Shown: positions 1 through 7,951 of the stretch, one piece after another
Position numbering within the stretch: the first letter of the stretch is position 1
Layout: each line of letters begins with the position of its first letter
From: JBGQOJ01 sp052119585
GTDB taxonomy: Bacteria; Pseudomonadota; Alphaproteobacteria; Rhodobacterales; Rhodobacteraceae
Length of the DNA: 64,000 nucleotides
Direction of reading: 5' to 3'
NCBI RefSeq assembly: GCF_052119585.1
Contig: NZ_JBGQOJ010000001.1
Location: 248,001-312,000 of the forward strand
Position numbers and translations under genes: made by a program
The notes under the pieces: model-generated
The model's database searches: none
What the model was told of the DNA's origin: nothing
What the model saw: the letters and a program-made list of their open reading frames with translations, nothing else

Positions 1-804
1 AACCTGTTGATCGGGCGTCAGGTCGCCAGCTTTTTCGACGGCGCAATTGCATGGCTCAACTATGCCGACCGCCTGTACCAGCTGCCACTGGGCGTCGTCG
101 GCATTGCAATCGGCGTGGTCTTGTTGCCGGATCTGTCCCGCCGGCTGCGCGCGGGCGATACCGAGGGGGGGCGCGACGCATTCAACCGTGCGTCGGAACT
201 GTCGCTGGCATTGACCATTCCCGCCGCCGTCGCGTTGATGGTGATCCCTGTTCCGCTGATCTCTGTCCTGTTCGAGCGCGGACGCTTCGGCCCCGACGAT
301 ACGGCGGCCACCGCAGCCGCGCTTGCGATCTATGGCTTCGGCCTGCCCGCCTTCGTCTTACAAAAAGCACTGCAGCCGTTGTTTTTTGCACGCGAAAACA
401 CCAAGGCACCGTTCTATTTCGCGCTTGTGTCTCTGGCGGTAAACGCAGGGCTCGCCATCGGTCTGGCCCCGGTTATCGGCTACCTTGCCGCCGCCCTTGG
501 CACGACACTGGCCTCTTGGGCGATGGTGGGTCTGCTCTGGCGCGGATCGCGGGATATGGGAGAGGCTGCGACGCTGGACGACCGCTTCAAGCGCCGGATC
601 ATGCGGATTATAGTATCGTCGGCCCTGATGGGCGCGTGCCTGTTCGCGGCAACACTTGCGCTTGGGCCGCTTCTGGCGGGCAGTGGGTGGCGCTATTTTG
701 CACTTTTTGCGCTGATCCTGGTCGGCATGATCAGCTACGGTCTTTTCGGTCAGTTGACCGGGGCGTTCCGCCTGTCGGAATTCCGCCGCGCCTTCAAACG
801 GTAA
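1..804 (+). CDS. murJ: Lipid II flippase MurJ (MviN family), C-terminal part
   Basis: The reading frame is open from base 1, so the gene starts before the window; about 267 C-terminal residues are present. MurJ is an inner-membrane flippase of the MOP superfamily that moves lipid II across the membrane for peptidoglycan synthesis. The fragment is a string of hydrophobic helices, with the family-typical segment LPLGVVGIAIGVVLLPDLSR near its start and VLFERGRF followed by a GLPAFVLQKALQPLFFARE stretch. These belong to the second half of the usual 510-530 residue protein. A GC-rich hairpin with a T-rich tail follows the stop. The family call is firm; the start and N-terminal half cannot be judged. 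Confidence 0.93.
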   Translation, partial: NLLIGRQVASFFDGAIAWLNYADRLYQLPLGVVGIAIGVVLLPDLSRRLRAGDTEGGRDAFNRASELSLALTIPAAVALMVIPVPLISVLFERGRFGPDDTAATAAALAIYGFGLPAFVLQKALQPLFFARENTKAPFYFALVSLAVNAGLAIGLAPVIGYLAAALGTTLASWAMVGLLWRGSRDMGEAATLDDRFKRRIMRIIVSSALMGACLFAATLALGPLLAGSGWRYFALFALILVGMISYGLFGQLTGAFRLSEFRRAFKR

Positions 805-817
805 GGCATCCAAAGGG

Positions 818-842
818 CGCACGCGCCGCGTGCGATTGTTTT
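818..842 (+). terminator. Rho-independent terminator after murJ
   Basis: A 7-bp perfect stem (CGCACGC / GCGTGCG) with a GCC loop is followed by ATTGTTTT, 14 bases after the murJ stop codon. Confidence 0.75.
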
Positions 843-880
843 GTCTCACGCCCTTCGGGCGCTCTGGGTGCGCTTCGCGC

Positions 881-932
881 GAGGATATTTGAACCAAGAA
901 GAACCTGTATGTTCTTCTCGGTCCAAATACTC
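881..932. repeat. Inverted pair of a dispersed intergenic repeat
   Basis: Two copies of the element GAG(g)ATATTTGRACCRAGAAGAAC face each other (881-904 and 911-932) around a 6-base centre. The transcript would fold into a stem of about 22 bp. It lies between the converging murJ and rhomboid-like genes and could act as a bidirectional terminator. Single copies of the same element occur elsewhere in the window, for example at 5002-5030 and 23387-23429. Confidence 0.7.
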
Positions 933-942
933 AATCCCTGTC

Positions 943-1629
943 TTAGTTGCCCCGCACTTTCGCCAGAACATGGGTCCACCCCCCCGGACTGACCACAAAA
1001 GACAGAACAAATCCGGTGGCAAAGCCCGCCAGATCGGCGACCCATGTGTGGTCTCCGCCGAACAACAACGCAAAGATCAGCTGTATCCCCAGAAGGAACC
1101 CGATCAGCACGAAGGCACGGTTGCGGTTTTCGCCCAGCGCACCAAGCTTCATCCACATCAGGAAGGTGAAGGCCCCGATCAGGCCGTAGACTGCCGGATA
1201 TCCGCCGACGAGCGGTCGCGGGTCGCCGGTCAGCAGGCCATACGCCAGCGCACCGCCAATCGCCGCGCCAAAGAAGACGGTCAGCACCGCCCAGGCGCGG
1301 AACACCTCGCCCACCATCTTGCCAAGCGCCAGAAGGAACACGACCACCATGATGGCGTGGGTCGCGTTATAGTGGACAAAGGGATAGGTTATGAGCCGCA
1401 TCAGATGCTCCGGCGGAAATCGCCCGTTTTGCATCATCCAGTCAAATACGGTGTTCAGAAAGGCGTAATCCTGCATTGCCGTCAGGCGCCAGCCCACGGC
1501 CCCCGGACCGCCGATCAGTCCATTCGCACCAAGGCTGAGAACCGCTTCGATCCCGCCCATCACCATCACAAGGGCGACGATAACCGGAGGCAGCGGATTC
1601 AGCGGGGATTCGATCTTTGGCTCTTGCAT
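943..1629 (-). CDS. Rhomboid-like integral membrane protein, predicted catalytically inactive
   Basis: The 228-residue protein has about six hydrophobic segments and the rhomboid layout: an HxxxxH pair in the second helix region (FVHYNATHA), then GGYPAVYGLIG where active rhomboids have GxSGxxYxLxG, then VADLAGFATGF where they have AHxxGF. By this alignment the catalytic Ser is Tyr and the catalytic His is Asp, so intramembrane serine protease activity is unlikely. The start was placed at ATG 1629 because AAGGGA lies about 9 bases upstream; an in-frame ATG at 1656 lacks such a site. It is transcribed divergently from trpS. The role is unknown; a chaperone-like or substrate-binding function, as for other pseudo-rhomboids, is only an inference. 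Confidence 0.8.
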   Translation of the reverse strand: MQEPKIESPLNPLPPVIVALVMVMGGIEAVLSLGANGLIGGPGAVGWRLTAMQDYAFLNTVFDWMMQNGRFPPEHLMRLITYPFVHYNATHAIMVVVFLLALGKMVGEVFRAWAVLTVFFGAAIGGALAYGLLTGDPRPLVGGYPAVYGLIGAFTFLMWMKLGALGENRNRAFVLIGFLLGIQLIFALLFGGDHTWVADLAGFATGFVLSFVVSPGGWTHVLAKVRGN

Positions 1630-1709
1630 GCAGGGTGTTCCCTTGGTTGACGGCATTGTCCCCCAGCGATAACCCTGCGGGACATATAAATCCAGACGGA
1701 GTAGGCATT

Positions 1710-2732
1710 ATGACCGAGGTGGTCCACACACCCCGCGTTTTTTCAGGCATCCAGCCATCGGGAGGTTTGACCCTTGGCAATTATCTGGGCGCGATCAAGC
1801 GCTTCGTGACGATGCAGGAAACCGGCATCGAGACGATCTATTGCATGGTTGATTTGCACGCCATCACCGTCTGGCAAGACCCCGCCAACCTTGCCCGCGC
1901 CACCCGCGAGCTGTGCGCCGGGTTCATCGCAAGCGGTATCGACCCCGAGAAATCCATTTTGTTCAACCAAAGTCAGGTGCCCGAACATGCGCAGCTGGGC
2001 TGGATTTTCAACTGTGTCGCCCGCATGGGGTGGATGAACCGGATGACACAGTTCAAGGACAAGGCTGGCAAGAACGCAGAGGCGGTGTCGGTTGGGCTGT
2101 TCAGCTATCCGACGCTGATGGCGGCCGACATCCTGATCTATCATTCGACCCATGTTCCGGTCGGCGAAGACCAGAAGCAGCACATCGAGCTGACACGTGA
2201 CATTGCCACCAAGTTCAACAATGACTACGGCGTCGACTTTTTCCCGATCACAGAGCCGGTGATCGAGGGGGCGGCGACGCGTGTCATGTCCCTGCGCGAC
2301 GGGTCCAGGAAGATGTCGAAATCCGATCCGTCGGATGCCAGCCGCATCAATATGACCGATGACGCCGACACCATTGCCAAGAAGATCCGCAAGGCCAAAA
2401 CCGACCCAGACGCCCTGCCGTCCGAGGCGGCAGGTCTGGCGGACCGGCCAGAGGCGCGGAACCTTGTGAACATCTATGCGGCCCTGGCCGATATGACAGT
2501 GGATCAGGTTCTGGCCGAGGCCGGCGGCAAACAATTCGGCGCATTCAAGCCGATGCTTGCCGATCTGGCGGTGGCGAAACTTTCGCCGATTTCGACGGAA
2601 ATGGCCCGCCTGATGCAGGACACGGCCGAGATAGACCGCATCCTTGGTCGCGGAGCCGACCGGGCACAGGCCATCGCGGCCCCAATTCTGGCCAAGACCT
2701 ATGACATCGTCGGAATGGTGCGATCGCGCTGA
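1710..2732 (+). CDS. trpS: Tryptophanyl-tRNA synthetase
   Basis: TrpS charges tRNA-Trp with tryptophan using ATP in the cytoplasm. The 340-residue protein has the class I signatures: the HIGH-equivalent segment in GIQPSGGLTLGNYLGA near residue 15 and KMSKSDPSD near residue 200. Length matches bacterial TrpS (about 330-345). ATG 1710 is preceded by ACGGAG with 8-base spacing; upstream in-frame codons would run into the rhomboid gene region without a ribosome binding site. It appears monocistronic, with a terminator just downstream. Confidence 0.97.
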   Translation: MTEVVHTPRVFSGIQPSGGLTLGNYLGAIKRFVTMQETGIETIYCMVDLHAITVWQDPANLARATRELCAGFIASGIDPEKSILFNQSQVPEHAQLGWIFNCVARMGWMNRMTQFKDKAGKNAEAVSVGLFSYPTLMAADILIYHSTHVPVGEDQKQHIELTRDIATKFNNDYGVDFFPITEPVIEGAATRVMSLRDGSRKMSKSDPSDASRINMTDDADTIAKKIRKAKTDPDALPSEAAGLADRPEARNLVNIYAALADMTVDQVLAEAGGKQFGAFKPMLADLAVAKLSPISTEMARLMQDTAEIDRILGRGADRAQAIAAPILAKTYDIVGMVRSR

Positions 2733-2763
2733 TTCACGGCCAGAATTGTTCAAAAACACACAT

Positions 2764-2790
2764 AAGGCCTGCGAAAGCGGGCCTTTTGTT
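2764..2790 (+). terminator. Rho-independent terminator after trpS
   Basis: A 9-bp stem AAGGCCTGC / GCGGGCCTT (one G-T pair) with a GAAA tetraloop is followed by TTGTTTG, 31 bases after the trpS stop. Confidence 0.85.
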
Positions 2791-2837
2791 TGTCGGGAAC
2801 GGGCGTATCTTGGTTGCACTCATCTGGAGAACGCACA

Positions 2838-3326
2838 ATGTCCTATATCGCTCCTGCCGGCACGCGTGTCGGCCACATCCACCTCAGGGTTTCCGATCTA
2901 GCACGCGCCATCGCCTTTTATGAAGGCGTGCTGGGGTTTGAGGTTCAAATGCACTACGGTCAGGGCGCCGCGTTCCTTGGGGCGGGCGGCTATCACCACC
3001 ATATCGGGCTGAACACCTGGGAAAGCCTAGGGGCGACACCTCCGCCTCCGGGGCACACCGGCCTTTACCATTCGGCATTCCTGTATCCTGATCGCCCGGC
3101 TTTGGCGCGCGTTCTGCAATCAGTTCTGGATGCCGGGATTCAGTTGGACGGGGCCGCCGACCATGGTGTGTCAGAGGCCGTCTATTTGCGCGACCCTGAC
3201 AACAACGGGGTAGAGCTTTATTGCGACCGGCCAAAGGCATTGTGGCCATTGGATGCGGCGGGCGCGTTGAGGATGGTAAATGAGCCGCTTGATATTCCGG
3301 GATTACTGGCCGAACTGAACGCCTGA
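2838..3326 (+). CDS. VOC (glyoxalase/extradiol dioxygenase) family protein
   Basis: A 162-residue protein of the vicinal oxygen chelate superfamily, with two beta-alpha-beta-beta-beta modules. Candidate metal ligands are visible: GHIHLRVSDL near residue 13, YHHHIGLNTW near 55, YHSAF near 77 and GVELYCDRP near 127. The layout resembles single-domain catechol 2,3-dioxygenase-like (CatE-like) proteins rather than lactoylglutathione lyase, but the substrate cannot be read from sequence. ATG 2838 has CTGGAGA 7 bases upstream. It sits alone between trpS and ilvE, so context does not help. Confidence 0.85.
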   Translation: MSYIAPAGTRVGHIHLRVSDLARAIAFYEGVLGFEVQMHYGQGAAFLGAGGYHHHIGLNTWESLGATPPPPGHTGLYHSAFLYPDRPALARVLQSVLDAGIQLDGAADHGVSEAVYLRDPDNNGVELYCDRPKALWPLDAAGALRMVNEPLDIPGLLAELNA

Positions 3327-3437
3327 CGACATAAAACCGTCATCCGACAGGCTTAGCCTGCTGACCGAAGGGTTTGGCACGGATAGGCCGGAACCCCTGG
3401 CGGATGCCCTCGGGGTCACCCCTCCCCTTTCCCGCCA

Positions 3438-3467
3438 TCGCCCCCGGCAACCCCATGCCGGGGGCGA
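3438..3467 (+). terminator. GC-rich hairpin downstream of the VOC gene
   Basis: A perfect 11-bp stem TCGCCCCCGGC / GCCGGGGGCGA with an 8-base loop lies about 110 bases after the VOC stop and 68 before ilvE. The tail (CATTTGGGT) is poor in T, so termination is possible but not certain. The rest of 3327-3534 shows a small palindrome (CAGGCTTAGCCTG, 3348-3360) and no gene. Confidence 0.5.
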
Positions 3468-3534
3468 CATTTGGGTCTGGACGCCTGACCTTTATTCCCG
3501 ATAGGGTTGCCCGAAAGACCAAAGGGAGGACGAC

Positions 3535-4398
3535 ATGGCAACCGGAACCAACATTCGCACCTATTTCGAAGGCGCCTGGCACAACGCAGATCTTCCGGTG
3601 ATGCGCGCCGCCGATCACGGATCATGGCTGGGGACGACCGTGTTCGATGGCGCACGCTATTTCGAGGGCATCGCACCCGACCTGATGGCCCATTGCGAGC
3701 GGGTCAACCGCTCTGCCAGCGCCCTTATGATCACGCCGACGGTCAGCGCCGCGGATATGTTCGCCATCGTCTGGGAGGGTTTGCGCGCCTACCCCAAGAC
3801 ATCCGCCGTCTACATCCGGCCGATGTACTGGGCGCTGGAGGGTGACGAACTGGGCATCGTACCCCGCCCCGGGCAGACCGGATTCGCCATATGTCTGGAG
3901 GAAATCCCGATGGCCCCCGCAACCAGCGCCACGACGCTGACCACCACGCGGTTCCGGCGTCCGGTCATGGAAGATGCGGTGGTCAACGCCAAGGCCGGCT
4001 GTCTTTATCCCAACAACGCCCGCATGTTGACAGAGGCGCGATCCAAAGGCTTCGGCAATGCGCTGGTCGCGGATGCGCTGGGGAATGTCGCGGAAACAGC
4101 GACAGCCAATGCGTTCATGATCAAGGATGGAGAGGTCTTTACCCCGGTTCCGAACGGAACCTTTCTGGCCGGGATCACCCGCGCCCGACATATTGCCAAT
4201 CTGGCGGCAGATGGCATCAAGGTGTATGAGACGGTCCTGAGCTTTGACGATTTCAGGGCAGCGGACGAGGTATTCCTGTCCGGGAACATGATGAAGGTAA
4301 CAGCCGTCAAGGAATTCGACGGCACGATCTATCAACAAGGCCCGATGACCCGCCGCATTCGAGAGCTGTACTGGGATTGGGCCCATAGCGCAGCCTGA
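3535..4398 (+). CDS. ilvE: Branched-chain amino acid aminotransferase (class IV PLP enzyme)
   Basis: A 287-residue fold-type IV aminotransferase, which would interconvert branched-chain 2-oxo acids and amino acids. The PLP lysine is in VVNAKAGCLYPNNARM near residue 156, and the conserved glutamate is in GNVAETATANAF near 190. In E. coli IlvE the latter motif reads EGAGEN, so ETATAN is a departure within the phosphate/cofactor region. ATG 3535 follows GGGAGGAC at good spacing. Start and size match the family. D-amino-acid transaminase or aminodeoxychorismate lyase share the fold, so substrate assignment is by overall likeness only. Confidence 0.85.
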   Translation: MATGTNIRTYFEGAWHNADLPVMRAADHGSWLGTTVFDGARYFEGIAPDLMAHCERVNRSASALMITPTVSAADMFAIVWEGLRAYPKTSAVYIRPMYWALEGDELGIVPRPGQTGFAICLEEIPMAPATSATTLTTTRFRRPVMEDAVVNAKAGCLYPNNARMLTEARSKGFGNALVADALGNVAETATANAFMIKDGEVFTPVPNGTFLAGITRARHIANLAADGIKVYETVLSFDDFRAADEVFLSGNMMKVTAVKEFDGTIYQQGPMTRRIRELYWDWAHSAA

Positions 4399-4476
4399 CC
4401 TTTTGGCCTGCGCGGGAGCAGTTGCGCGAACCTTCCGCCTGCGCCATGATGAGCGCCGGATAACCGGAGATCCCCG

Positions 4477-4932
4477 ATGCGTAAGTTCCTAGTGGTTCTG
4501 GATGACAGCCGCGAATGCCTGAATGCGATGCGCTTTGCTGCTATGCGCGCCTCGAACACCGGGGGCGGCGTTGCAATTCTGGCCGTGATCCCGCCGGACG
4601 AGTTCAACCACTGGATCGGCGTCGGCGACATCATGCGCGAAGAGGCCCGTGAACGGATCGAGGCCCATTTCGAGGTCTTCGCGAAATGGATGCGCGACAA
4701 GCAGGGCGTCGATCCGGAACTGGTGATCCGCGAAGGCGATGCGGTACCCGAGATCATCGCGCAGATCACGGACGATCAGGAGATCGGCGTTCTGGTTCTG
4801 GGGGCGGGGATCGGCAACAAGGGCCCCGGCCCGCTGGTGACACAACTGACCAAGAACGCCGGTACGTTGCCAATTCCGATTACAATTGTGCCTGGAGAGA
4901 TGTCAAAAGAACGCCTGGAGGCGATCACCTGA
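4477..4932 (+). CDS. Universal stress protein (UspA family)
   Basis: A 151-residue single-domain Usp protein: the N-terminal MRKFLVVLDDS strand/loop, an internal MREEARERIEAHFEVFAKWM helix, and a C-terminal IPITIVPG strand. The usual ATP-binding signature G-x2-G-x9-G-S/T is not clear here (GAGIGNKGPGPLVTQ), so it may belong to the non-ATP-binding type. Usp proteins are cytoplasmic and linked to stress survival. ATG 4477 is preceded by CCGGAGA. It follows ilvE by 78 bases on the same strand and could share its transcript. Confidence 0.88.
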   Translation: MRKFLVVLDDSRECLNAMRFAAMRASNTGGGVAILAVIPPDEFNHWIGVGDIMREEARERIEAHFEVFAKWMRDKQGVDPELVIREGDAVPEIIAQITDDQEIGVLVLGAGIGNKGPGPLVTQLTKNAGTLPIPITIVPGEMSKERLEAIT

Positions 4933-5001
4933 GCCAAAGGACACGCCTGTGGCGCGATTCCTTTTTCTCCGGCGCTGACGCGCCGTCGGGTTTTGCGCTA
5001 C

Positions 5002-5030
5002 GCGCGTGAGTATTTATCACCGAGAAGAAT
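5002..5030 (+). repeat. Copy of the dispersed intergenic repeat
   Basis: GCGTGAGTATTTATCACCGAGAAGAAT matches the element found as an inverted pair at 881-932. A short hairpin GGCGCTGACGCGCC precedes it (4970-4983). The element lies between usp and nfu and probably contributes to transcript ends or mRNA folding. Confidence 0.6.
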
Positions 5031-5136
5031 GATACATGAGTGTGCGGGATAAGGCCAACGGCCCGTTTAGAACCGTTCCAAACCTTGACACGCGGGGCTG
5101 TCAGGACCATATCGGAACGGCAAACGGAGGCGCGTC

Positions 5137-5697
5137 ATGTTTATCCAAACTGAATCCACACCAAACCCAGCGACCCTGAAATTTTTGCCCGGACAGACCG
5201 TTCTGGATGCTGGCACAGCCGACTTTCCAAGTGCGGATGCAGCAGTATCATCGCCTTTGGCGGCGCGGATTTTCAAGGTGGACGGCGTTGCGGCTGTGTT
5301 CTTCGGCAATGACTTTGTTACCGTCACCAAGGACGAAGCGACAGAGTGGGACCATATCAAACCCGCACTGCTTGGCGCGATCATGGAACATTACCAGTCG
5401 GGCAACCCTGTAATCGAAGGCGAGGCGAAAGCCTCTGGTCATGCGGATCATGACGGGCCCGACAGTGCAATTGTCAGCCAGATCAAGGAACTTCTGGATA
5501 CGCGCGTCCGCCCTGCCGTGGCGCAGGACGGCGGCGACATCACGTTCCACGGCTTTGACCGCGGCATCGTCTATCTGCATATGCAGGGAGCATGCGCGGG
5601 CTGTCCTTCGTCCACTCTGACGCTGAAAATGGGAATCGAGAACCTGCTGCGGCATTACATCCCCGAGGTGATCGAGGTGCGGCCCGTTGCCGCCTGA
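5137..5697 (+). CDS. nfu: NifU-family Fe-S cluster carrier protein (Nfu, with N-terminal Nfu domain)
   Basis: A 186-residue Fe-S scaffold/carrier that hands [4Fe-4S] clusters to client enzymes in the cytoplasm. The N-terminal domain begins MFIQTESTPNPATLKFLPG, typical of mitochondrial NFU1-like proteins, and the C-terminal NifU domain carries the cluster-binding CxxC in GACAGCPSSTLTLKMGIENL near residue 152. ATG 5137 has GGAGG 9 bases upstream. The gene overlaps the start of tsaB by 11 bases, so the two are probably translationally coupled. Clients in this window would include SdhB. Confidence 0.93.
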   Translation: MFIQTESTPNPATLKFLPGQTVLDAGTADFPSADAAVSSPLAARIFKVDGVAAVFFGNDFVTVTKDEATEWDHIKPALLGAIMEHYQSGNPVIEGEAKASGHADHDGPDSAIVSQIKELLDTRVRPAVAQDGGDITFHGFDRGIVYLHMQGACAGCPSSTLTLKMGIENLLRHYIPEVIEVRPVAA

Positions 5698-6334
5698 AAC
5701 CTATGTTCTGGGCTTTGACACATCGGCCGCGCATTGCGCGGCCGCTTTGTTGAAGGACGGCAGTCTGGTTGCGTCCTGCGTCGAAGAGATGTCCAAGGGG
5801 CAGGCCGAACGTCTTATGCCCCTGCTTGAGGACGTGTTGGCCGACGCAGGTATCGGCTGGGCGGATCTTGCCGCGATTGGCGTTGGGACGGGCCCCGGCA
5901 ATTTCACCGGCATCCGCATTTCGGTGTCTGCCGCGCGCGGGCTTGCGCTTTCGCTTGGGGTGCCTGCGGTCGGCGTCTCTGTGTTCGACGCGCTTGCCCT
6001 GGATTTGCCGCAGCCGGTCATGGCGTCCGTCGATGCGCGCCGTGGGCAGGTCTATGCCCAACGGATCGGCGGGGCCGGGGTATCTGCCCCCGAAACCGCT
6101 CTGACCAGCGCGTTTCAGGGCCAGCCCCCTGCCACCTGCGTCGGCCATGACAGTGCGGCCCTTGCGACCGCGATCGGCGGGACCGGTGTGCCGCCCTTGT
6201 TTCCACTGGCCGAGGCGATTGCGCGCCTTGCCCACCTTCGGTTTGCCACGGAAACGAAACGCCCCGCGCCGTTGTATATCCGCGACGCGGATGCGGCACC
6301 GCCCCGAGACCCAGCCCCCGTTCTTCTGCCATGA
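5687..6334 (+). CDS. tsaB: tRNA threonylcarbamoyladenosine biosynthesis protein TsaB
   Basis: TsaB is the regulatory partner of TsaD in making t6A37 on ANN-decoding tRNAs. The 215-residue protein starts PPETYVLGFDTSAAHCAAAL (ASKHA phosphate-1-like loop) and has GVGTGPGNFTGIRISVSAARG near residue 64, the TsaB hallmark. The start is a TTG at 5687 inside nfu, with GAGGTG about 9 bases upstream; no ATG is available nearby. The gene overlaps rimI by 4 bases (ATGA), the tsaB-rimI pairing common in bacteria. Confidence 0.93.
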   Translation: MPPETYVLGFDTSAAHCAAALLKDGSLVASCVEEMSKGQAERLMPLLEDVLADAGIGWADLAAIGVGTGPGNFTGIRISVSAARGLALSLGVPAVGVSVFDALALDLPQPVMASVDARRGQVYAQRIGGAGVSAPETALTSAFQGQPPATCVGHDSAALATAIGGTGVPPLFPLAEAIARLAHLRFATETKRPAPLYIRDADAAPPRDPAPVLLP

Positions 6335-6762
6335 CAGAGGCGCTTTGCGCCGCGCGCATGGCCGCGCTTCATGCGCTTTGTTTTGAGACCCCGCGCCCAT
6401 GGTCAAAGACGGAATTCGCGTCGCTTTTGACGGGGCCGGGTGTTTTCACCGTCGGGGACGAGCACGCGCTTGCAATGGGGCGCGAAGTGGCGGGCGAAGT
6501 GGAGCTTTTGACACTGGCGGTTCACCCTGCGGCCCGCGGCAAAGGGTTGGGTCGCATCACCCTTGACGCCTTTGAAAGGGTTGCGATGACACTGGGTGCC
6601 GACACTGCCTTTCTGGAAGTTGCGGCGAACAACCCTGTGGCCATTTCGCTTTATACCAGCGCCGGTTACCGCGAATCCGGTCGGCGGCGGGGCTATTACC
6701 TTCCGGCGTCCGGCGTGGCGATTGATGCACTGGTGCTGAAGAAGCTTTTGAAAGCAACCTGA
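6331..6762 (+). CDS. rimI: GNAT acetyltransferase, ribosomal protein S18-alanine N-acetyltransferase type
   Basis: A 143-residue single GNAT domain. Motif A, which binds acetyl-CoA, is LTLAVHPAARGKGLGRITLD near residues 57-76, and the C-terminal YTSAGYRESGRRRGYY segment is typical of RimI. RimI acetylates the N-terminal alanine of ribosomal protein S18. The call leans on the ATGA overlap with tsaB, a conserved neighbour; substrate is inferred. The protein is at the short end for RimI. Confidence 0.85.
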   Translation: MTEALCAARMAALHALCFETPRPWSKTEFASLLTGPGVFTVGDEHALAMGREVAGEVELLTLAVHPAARGKGLGRITLDAFERVAMTLGADTAFLEVAANNPVAISLYTSAGYRESGRRRGYYLPASGVAIDALVLKKLLKAT

Positions 6763-6944
6763 CTTTACGTCATTCTGCCATTCCTTGGGCAGAACCGCCA
6801 AGTTCGAACATAAGGCGACAAATTCCTATTGACCCTGTTGGGGTGCTGCGGCCTTATTTGGCGATGATCGTTTCATGATCTGCTTGCTTACGGGATGATG
6901 TGCGCAAAAGGCGGACGCCCCTAACACCGAACGGGAGAAACTTT

Positions 6945-7940
6945 ATGACCCTGATGCAGAAACTACTGGGCGCTGCCGCAACCCTTGCGCTGTCCGCAAC
7001 ATGTGCCATGGCAGAGCCTGGCCTGATCATTGATCTGGGTGGAAAATTCGACAAATCCTTTAACGAGGCCGCGTTCAACGGCGCAAAGCGTTGGGTCGAA
7101 GAGACCGGCGGCACCTATAAGGAGACCGAGCTTCAGTCAGAAGCGCAGCGCGAGCAGTCGATGCGCCGGATGGCCGAAAGCGGCGCGAACCCCGTTGTTG
7201 TTCTGGGCTTCATGAACGCCTCGACGCTAGAGCAGGTCGCCCCGGATTACCCCGACACAAAGTTCACCATCGTTGATATGGTCGTTGACCAGCCGAACGT
7301 GCAGTCGGTCGTATTCTCTGAACACGAGGGGTCTTTCCTAGTCGGCATGATCGCCGGCATGGCGTCGAAGACTGGCACGGTCGGCTTTATCGGCGGCATG
7401 GATGTTCCGCTGATCCGTAAGTTCGCTTGCGGCTATGTGCAGGGCGTCAAGGCTGCCAACCCCGATGCCAAGGTCATCCAGAACATGACGGGCACAACGC
7501 CCGAGGCCTGGAATGACCCTGTGAAGGGCGGCGAGTTGACCAAAGCGCAGATCAGCCAGGGCGCCGATGTGGTTTATGCAGCAGCCGGCGGCACCGGCGT
7601 GGGTGTTTTGCAGGCGGCGGCCGATGCGGGCATCTATTCGGTCGGCGTGGATAGCAACCAGAACTTCATGCACCCCGGTTCGGTTCTGACCTCGATGATG
7701 AAACGTGTGGACAATGCCGTTTACACCGCCTTCAAGACCGGCCTCGACGGGTCGTTCCAGACCGGCATCCAGGTCATGGACCTGAAATCCGAAGGCGTCG
7801 GCTATGCGGTTGACGAGTTCAACAAGGATCTGATCACCCCGGAAATCACAACCGCTGTCGAAGCTGCAAAAGCCAGCATCATTTCGGGCGAGACGGTTGT
7901 TCACGACTATATGTCGGACGATTCCTGCCCGGTCATGTAA
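6945..7940 (+). CDS. BMP family ABC transporter substrate-binding protein (purine nucleoside uptake)
   Basis: A 331-residue periplasmic binding protein with a signal peptide ending near AMA-EPG (residue 23). The mature start GLIIDLGGKFDKSFNEAAF is the hallmark of the BMP/Med/TmpC (PnrA-like) family, members of which bind purine nucleosides. Further family segments are GFIGGMDVPLIRKFACGYVQG and VGVDSNQNFMHPG. ATG 6945 follows CGGGAGAAA. It heads an operon with an ATPase, two permeases and a purine nucleoside phosphorylase, which supports nucleosides as the substrate. Confidence 0.93.
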   Translation: MTLMQKLLGAAATLALSATCAMAEPGLIIDLGGKFDKSFNEAAFNGAKRWVEETGGTYKETELQSEAQREQSMRRMAESGANPVVVLGFMNASTLEQVAPDYPDTKFTIVDMVVDQPNVQSVVFSEHEGSFLVGMIAGMASKTGTVGFIGGMDVPLIRKFACGYVQGVKAANPDAKVIQNMTGTTPEAWNDPVKGGELTKAQISQGADVVYAAAGGTGVGVLQAAADAGIYSVGVDSNQNFMHPGSVLTSMMKRVDNAVYTAFKTGLDGSFQTGIQVMDLKSEGVGYAVDEFNKDLITPEITTAVEAAKASIISGETVVHDYMSDDSCPVM

Positions 7941-7951
7941 GGGCACAGGAA

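Noticed and set aside
6763..6944. Possible purine riboswitch upstream of the nucleoside transporter operon
   Set aside because: No conserved purine-aptamer loops are visible; only a small TTCTGCC/GGCAGAA hairpin without a T tail. I report no riboswitch.
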